Source: Annona cherimola
Lineage: Eukaryota; Streptophyta; Magnoliopsida; Magnoliales; Annonaceae
Assembly: GCA_030490835.1 (NCBI GenBank)
Contig: CM059971.1
Coordinates: 122,420,564 to 122,484,563 of the forward strand
Length of the DNA stretch: 64,000 nt
Direction of reading: 5' to 3'
The position numbers were made by a program, and so were the translations under genes. The notes beneath the pieces were generated by a model. That model worked only from the letters and a program-made list of their open reading frames with translations. It did not search any database and had not been told where the DNA came from. Position 1 is the stretch's first letter; every line of letters begins with the position of its first letter. This document shows positions 58,906 to 64,000 of the stretch, one piece after another.

Positions 58906-59514
58906 TTGATAAAAACCTGTAACATATTCGTGTCTTTAAGTTTATCGAAATTGCAAATATATCAAATTACAAACGTGTCCCTTTCATTAAAAGTTTTATA
59001 AAATGAAGAAAATTCTTTTTAAATTAAGCGATACACTTATAATGTTTTCAAATATTGGAGATATATTGGCTATTTTATTATCATGCATGCATATTTATAT
59101 GTATTATTATTTAGATTTTTTTTTTGCATTGCAAAACTTACAAGCTTATCCATTAACTTAAAAGGTATTATCGTAATTTTATAAAAAATTCTAACGTAAA
59201 AAATGTAAGAATATAGGTGCCGTATTAGTTACATTTATTAGCATATTTGCGAAATCCCCTTTTAATAATAAATAATTAAAATACTATTTTTTGCATGCCT
59301 ATGCGATCACGTTAAAAATCCAAGTTAAAAATAGGTTTATGGACTTCCTTTTAACGAATCCAAGTTAAAAATCACCTTATTGGGATAAACTTTCCCTTAT
59401 CATGAATCGAAGTCAAACACCACGTGTTCCGGTCCTTTTGGATGGCATTATCTTATTGATTATTCTCAGCTGCCTCTGCTGTGCTCTCGGGCTGCAAACA
59501 TGTGATGCAGATTT

Positions 59515-59807
59515 ACGGTTCAGATGTTACGGTGTAACCCGTTGATAGTTACGATACGGTGAAGATGGGATTTAGATGGAATAGATTTTACTTTCCTCAT
59601 TATTAGGAAATAACTACAAAATTTTTTCAGTACTAATCCACCTTTTTCCAAATTCCCTTAACTTTTCCCCGTCCTACAAGCTATTGTACTCTCACTTCTG
59701 ATCCGCTGCCTCTATGGTGTTCTTGGGCCAGGAGACTTACGTATCTATGATCTACCATTACAATTTACATGTGAATCTGATGTACGGTTAAGATGTTACG
59801 GATGTAA
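59515..59807 (+). promoter_or_regulatory. repeated motif upstream of CAT copy 2
   Basis: ACGGTTCAGATGTTACGG followed by TGTAA at 59515-59537 recurs as ACGGTTAAGATGTTACGG and ATGTAA at 59784-59807, 269 bp apart. Both lie within 430 bp of the start codon. It could be a cis-element pair or a relic of a local duplication. Confidence 0.35.
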
Positions 59808-59939
59808 TTCCAGCAACTCAATGAATCCGGAGAGAATTCGAATCGGATTCATGAGCTCCGTTGGAATCCCCCTTTAAAACGGTTCCGAGGTCCTGCCTCC
59901 TCACCCGGAGGGTGGTTGCTGCGGGCTCCCTTTCTCTCT

Positions 59940-61748
59940 ATGGGAACAACCAACAAAAACATGGAAGGCGGCAGCAGCAGCAGCGATGCGGGAGGTGCTC
60001 GAGCGAGAAGAAGCTACTGGAGATGGAGCAAGAAGGACTTCTTCCCAGAAGAGTCGTTCCAGAACTGGAGTTCCTACAGGTCGGCACTCTCCCATACATG
60101 CCCTCGCCTCAAGGACCGCCTTCTCGATCGCTCCTCCGACTCCTTCGAGCTCGACGTCCTACCCCGGGAGAGCCGCAACGACTTGAAGCGCTGCCTCAAC
60201 TGGTTCGATCTTATCTGGATGGGCTTCGGCGCCGTCGTCGGCACAGGCATATTCGTCCTCACCGGCCAAGAAGCCCACTACCACGCAGGCCCCTCGATTG
60301 TCCTCGCCTACGCCGCCGCCGGCCTCTCTGCTCTGCTGTCAGTCTTCTGCTATTCAGAATTCGCCGTCGAGATACCCGTCGCCGGCGGGTCCTTCTCGTA
60401 CCTCAGGGTCGAATTGGGGGACTTCGTTGCTTTCATTGCTGCCGCCAACATCCTTCTCGAGAGCCTCGTCGGCGCCGCGGGGCTCGCGCGGTCGTGGACA
60501 TCCTACTTTGCGACACTGATCAATCGCGAACCCGACGCTCTGCGGATCCGCGTTGCAGGGCTCGCAGACGGCTTCAATCTTTTAGATCCGATCGCCGTAG
60601 CGGTGCTCTTCATCTGTTCGATGACCACCACCGTCGGCACGAGGTTCACGTCGCGCATGAATTGGGTCGCCTCCGTGCTCAGTACCTTCGTGATCTTGTT
60701 CGTCATCGTCGCTGGCTTCACGCACGCCGACACGTCCAACCTCTCCCCTTTCTTCCCTTACGGAGCGCAGGGCACGTTCAAGGCGGCTGCGGTGGTGTAC
60801 TGGGCCTACACGGGCTTCGACCTGGTCGCGACACTGGCGGAGGAGACGAAGGATCCGCCACGAGATATACCCCTAGGACTGGTGGGTTCTATGACGATAG
60901 TCACCGTCCTCTATTGCGTGATGTCGCTGTGTCTGGTCATGATGCAGAAGTACACGGAGCTGGATGTGAATGCGGCGTACTCCGTTGCCTTCGCCAGCGT
61001 CGGAATGAAGTGGGCCAAATACGTCGTGGCTGTGGGCGCGCTGAAGGGGATGACAACAGGGATGATGCTGGGGGCGCTGGGGCAGGGCCGATACACGACT
61101 CAGATTGCCCGAGCCCACATGATTCCGCCATTTTTCGCGCTGGTGCACCCCAAGACAGGCACGCCCATCCACGCCACGCTGCTCATCACTTCCTGCAGCG
61201 CCGCCATTGCCTTCTTCTCCAGCCTGGATGTCTTGGCCTCCGTTTCGTCCCTCAGCACCCTGTTCATCTTTATGCTCATGGCGGTTGCGTTGCTTGTGAG
61301 GAGGTATTACCAGAAAGACTTCACACCCAAGTCGCATTTGCTCAAGTTGGTCGCATTTCTGGCAGTGATAATCGGTTCCTCGATTGGATTGTCGGTTTAC
61401 TGGGTTTCAGGATCCACTGGGTGGATTGGCTATGCTATAGCCCTTCCACTGTGGTTCTTGGGAACGCTTGGGATTGCTGTCTTTGTTCCTCAACAGCGGG
61501 CTCCAAAAGTGTGGGGAGTACCTCTTGTTCCTTGGCTACCATCCCTGTCTATCGCCACAAATCTGTTTCTGATAGGATCGCTTGGCTATCAGGCATTCAT
61601 CAGGTTTGCAATTTGCACTGCGGTGATGCTGCTTTACTATCTGTTCTTTGGCCTGCATGCAACATACGACGTGGCCCACAATCCATGCGGATTAGACGAA
61701 ATTCAGAAAGACGACAGGCAAGCCTTTGAAGAATCTGGAGGGATCTAA
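59940..61748 (+). CDS. CAT: cationic amino acid transporter, CAT5/CAT8-type, copy 2
   Basis: Intronless, 602 aa. The frame is open upstream to 59916, but the first in-frame ATG is 59940 (MGTTNKNMEGG). An Ala/Gly/Ser/Arg-rich extension is followed by RSYWRWSKKDFFPEESF, then GTGIFVLTGQEAHYHAGP in TM1, AVEIPVAGGSFSYL, and AYTGFDLVATLAEETKDP. TLFIFMLMAVALLVRRYY and PLVPWLPSLSIATNLFL follow the same course as in copy 1, offset by about 11 residues. About 14 membrane helices are expected. Both copies keep all motifs and length, so both are probably functional. The N-terminal tail and the C-terminal tail after HATYDVAH differ most, which may mean different trafficking or regulation. CDS GC content is high at third positions against an AT-rich neighbourhood. 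Confidence 0.95.
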   Translation: MGTTNKNMEGGSSSSDAGGARARRSYWRWSKKDFFPEESFQNWSSYRSALSHTCPRLKDRLLDRSSDSFELDVLPRESRNDLKRCLNWFDLIWMGFGAVVGTGIFVLTGQEAHYHAGPSIVLAYAAAGLSALLSVFCYSEFAVEIPVAGGSFSYLRVELGDFVAFIAAANILLESLVGAAGLARSWTSYFATLINREPDALRIRVAGLADGFNLLDPIAVAVLFICSMTTTVGTRFTSRMNWVASVLSTFVILFVIVAGFTHADTSNLSPFFPYGAQGTFKAAAVVYWAYTGFDLVATLAEETKDPPRDIPLGLVGSMTIVTVLYCVMSLCLVMMQKYTELDVNAAYSVAFASVGMKWAKYVVAVGALKGMTTGMMLGALGQGRYTTQIARAHMIPPFFALVHPKTGTPIHATLLITSCSAAIAFFSSLDVLASVSSLSTLFIFMLMAVALLVRRYYQKDFTPKSHLLKLVAFLAVIIGSSIGLSVYWVSGSTGWIGYAIALPLWFLGTLGIAVFVPQQRAPKVWGVPLVPWLPSLSIATNLFLIGSLGYQAFIRFAICTAVMLLYYLFFGLHATYDVAHNPCGLDEIQKDDRQAFEESGGI

Positions 61749-62908
61749 TGTTGGGCGTTCCAAGGGGTCTTTATAGAAGCTAGCATTTGCGAATTGTTAC
61801 TGGGGCCTACAATTCAAGTTAGGATCCCTTGTAATGTAGATAAATTGATTTACATTAAACAACATTTGCATGAGTATTTCGCATTTCGTTGCACAAAAGC
61901 TTATGCATGCGTCGGCATGCCAAGCAGAGGAGGAGAACTGGAGAACACCAGGAGGGGTTTCTCTGCAAAATCCCCACTTATTTCATCCGACGGCCTCAAT
62001 TAATACCACCGGAATGGGCGGACGATATTTCACATCGTTACTTTACATGTATCCGTTTTCATCAAACACTTGCAGTGGTTCCAAACAGCCCCGACACTCT
62101 TGTAGCGAATCAAAGCCTGATTAGTAGCTAATCAGCTACTACCATGTTAGGTATTGGATTCTGCTATACTCTCACTCCTCGAATCCTTCCTTTCTAGATC
62201 GTTTGGCTTAGAACGTGAATCAAATCCTTGAATTCGTTCACATCTCACATCATAAGTTGGACAGTAGGGCTCGGAAGTAAATAAAAATGCAAAAGAAAAG
62301 AAAAGAAAAGAAAAATCAACCTCGAAGATTTTTTAGTAGAGAGCGGATCTTGTTCTTCTGGGATAAAAAATTCTACTTTTTAAAAACTTTTCCCATAAAC
62401 TTTTCAATGTATATAGAATTAACATATAAATGAAATTTTATCATTTGTAGAAATATGTATATATTTAAACATAGAAGTGTTTTTGCCATATTTAATGGTT
62501 GAAAATAACTAGAATACTCATGTGCTTGAAAATCTAGAAAAATATACACATTTTAAAAATAATAAAATTTAGTTTATATGTTAAATACACTTGGATTAAC
62601 TAATTTATATAAAAAGGAAAAAAGAGATCGAGCTTTTTTAAGTATCGGATCTGTTTCGGCATCGAAGGTTGAAAATCCAGACTCTTATCGGACATTTAGT
62701 TTTGGGCCATCGTAGGATGGGCTACAGACAGCGCTCAACTAAAAATTTCTTGACTATGACCACTTCGTTCCTCTGGCTTCTTTGCTGAAGTATGCGTTAC
62801 CAGTCTGTTACTTTGAAGCAAAACCAACCTTTTTTTTTTATTTTTTTGGGAGCATATACACGAGCACCTTAATGAAACAAAACCAATCATTTTTTTTGGA
62901 GGAGAATA
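61749..62908. other. 3' flank of CAT copy 2
   Basis: The first 350 bases are probable 3' UTR and flank; short open frames there are not conserved genes. 62285-62315 is an AAAAG-type simple repeat. 62360-62640 is a GTGCA-family relative (AAACTTTTCAATGTATATAG to GTTAAATACACTTGG). Confidence 0.45.
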
Positions 62909-63229
62909 TGTTAGAATTGTACTCCTATAAGGTGTCCTAATTAAATTATAAGTCTTTGGATTTAAAGATAGCTCAGTCATATCTGAAATGCGTACGCAAT
63001 CCGAGTTCAGGTAGAACTACACTTCTAGTTGAGTCATGATGGAAGGGCTCTATAAATAGAGGAGTCTAGGTCCCTCTCTCACACGTTTACATCACAAGTA
63101 GTTCCCATCTACCGCTAGTATTATAAGGAGAAGTGTTGAGGGAGAAGACCTCGTACTCTACTCGGTCTACAGGTGGAATCTACACACACATGGATTCAGG
63201 TACGCTTCCGCATCACATGATTTCCAACA
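62909..63229 (+). mobile_element. Copia-type 5' LTR
   Basis: It begins TGTTAGAATTG and ends TTTCCAACA, giving TG...CA termini with TGTT/AACA inverted ends, 321 bp. A TATA box is present at 63051-63060. It is followed after two bases by a primer-binding site for initiator Met-tRNA. The internal region should continue to the right, but 63244-64000 shows no gag or pol, so the element is deleted, or interrupted by later insertions. Confidence 0.85.
63051..63060 (+). promoter_or_regulatory. TATA box of the LTR
   Basis: TATAAATAGA follows GGGCTC and lies about 140 bases into the LTR. CTCTCTCACACG, about 25 bases downstream, would be the start of the R region. Confidence 0.75.
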
Positions 63230-63231
63230 CG

Positions 63232-63243
63232 TGGTATCAGAGC
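63232..63243 (+). other. primer-binding site, initiator Met-tRNA
   Basis: TGGTATCAGAGC is the complement of the plant initiator methionine tRNA 3' end. It sits two bases after the LTR, the standard arrangement in Copia retrotransposons. Confidence 0.9.
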
Positions 63244-63455
63244 ACACGTTTCGATTTTGGATATTATAGATTCCACCCATAATATTTAATGATGCTTGAA
63301 ATATTCATTATTGTATTAGAATATTCATTATTGATAATTATTATTTTTTTTGGAATTTTAGTTGCATAGAATAATTATAACAGATGCGCATCTTTGACCG
63401 TACCGTTATGGCTGGAATTTACGGATGGGTTCTGTTGTGAATATTTTTTATGTTG

Positions 63456-63460
<5 letters not shown>

Positions 63461-63508
<48 letters not shown>
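63461..63508. repeat. (AT)n microsatellite, about 24 units
   Basis: An uninterrupted AT dinucleotide run. Likely length-variable between individuals. Confidence 0.95.
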
Positions 63509-63510
<2 letters not shown>

Positions 63511-63734
63511 ATCAGACCCATAATTGCCAGTAATTAATTACATAAAATAATTCCTCCTTAGCCGCGATAGAAACTTACCGGACATGGATTCAGGCTTGAC
63601 ATGCATATGCCGCACTTTGCCACTTCTCTATAATAATGTGCATTTAATGCATGTTGGTTGAGATTCGGGAAAGACATCACATCATAGCTTGCTTAGAGCC
63701 TTGTGCTTTTAATATAAAAAAAAAAAAAAAAAGT

Positions 63735-64000
63735 CTCCCGTTTGCTGCTGCAGTACCGAACGGACTGCCGGAACCCACGCAGCGCCCCGCTGCTCGCTGC
63801 CGGGAAGAAGAAACGAAAAGGGCAGTTGCCCGCTGCTGCTGCTGAAGAAGCCGGCACCGGCTCTGGAGATGCAGGCGGCGAGTGACTGCTGGTGCCAAGC
63901 TGCGTTTCTGCAGCTTCTACGGCTGGACGCGGAGATCGCCGGAGCTGCGTGCGGCAGCAGCGGTCTTCTCCTTTGACAGCGGCAGGAGCGGTCAACGGAC
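63735..64000. other. GC-rich block at the window edge
   Basis: The composition changes abruptly after a poly-A run (63716-63732) to GC-rich sequence with many CTG/CAG triplets and GCAGCAGC. Several frames on both strands stay open because of composition. I cannot tell whether it is the start of a gene or transposon cargo; it runs off the window. Confidence 0.35.

Noticed and set aside
59861..61729. 622-codon frame overlapping CAT copy 2
   Set aside because: A shifted-frame shadow; low-complexity Arg-rich translation without any domain.
63677..63995. Ala/Ser/Arg-rich frames at the right edge
   Set aside because: Several frames on both strands are open; composition explains them, and the region runs off the window.

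Overview
This window is nuclear DNA of a flowering plant. It is AT-rich, the genes have GT-AG introns, and every confident gene belongs to a land-plant family: a DUF616/TOD1-type protein, two CAT5/CAT8-type cationic amino acid transporters, and a plastid-protein-like gene family. The intergenic space is packed with plant transposons: Tourist-like and hAT MITEs, tRNA-derived SINEs, a solo LTR and a Copia-type LTR. The species cannot be fixed from the sequence.

Layout. 1.8-4.7 kb: an intact four-exon DUF616 gene on the plus strand. 8-47 kb: a minus-strand tandem array of one gene family that I cannot name. The proteins have an N-terminal leader, one transmembrane helix and a C-terminal pair of TPR-like helical repeats, always in four exons joined by phase-0 introns. 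Three copies look intact (A 8274-9342, B 11987-13474, F 36152-40615). One is full length but broken (D/E 26237-33391), one is shattered (C 16953-17742) and one is a 5' stub (G 46998-47149). Units C and D/E lie in a roughly 7 kb tandem segmental duplication, and the 3' flank and promoter of B belong to the same repeating unit. Because the units align, insertions present in one and absent from the other give exact transposon boundaries and target-site duplications.

43.5-44.85 kb and 13.66-15.33 kb: two DNA transposons carrying foreign sequence. One is a 1352-bp hAT-like element with a perfect 8-bp target duplication and a GC-rich internal block. The other is a Pack-type element with long terminal inverted repeats and a rotted pectin methylesterase fragment. 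47-54.9 kb: gene-free, MITEs and short tandem duplications. 55.06-56.83 and 59.94-61.75 kb: two intronless, GC-rich, tandem CAT genes on the plus strand, probably membrane importers of basic amino acids. 62.9-63.25 kb: a Copia-type LTR with TATA box and initiator-Met-tRNA primer site. The window ends in an AT microsatellite and a GC-rich unassigned block.

The most noteworthy content is the tandem family, with its visible sequence of duplication, deletion, frameshift and transposon hits, and the two gene-fragment-carrying transposons.
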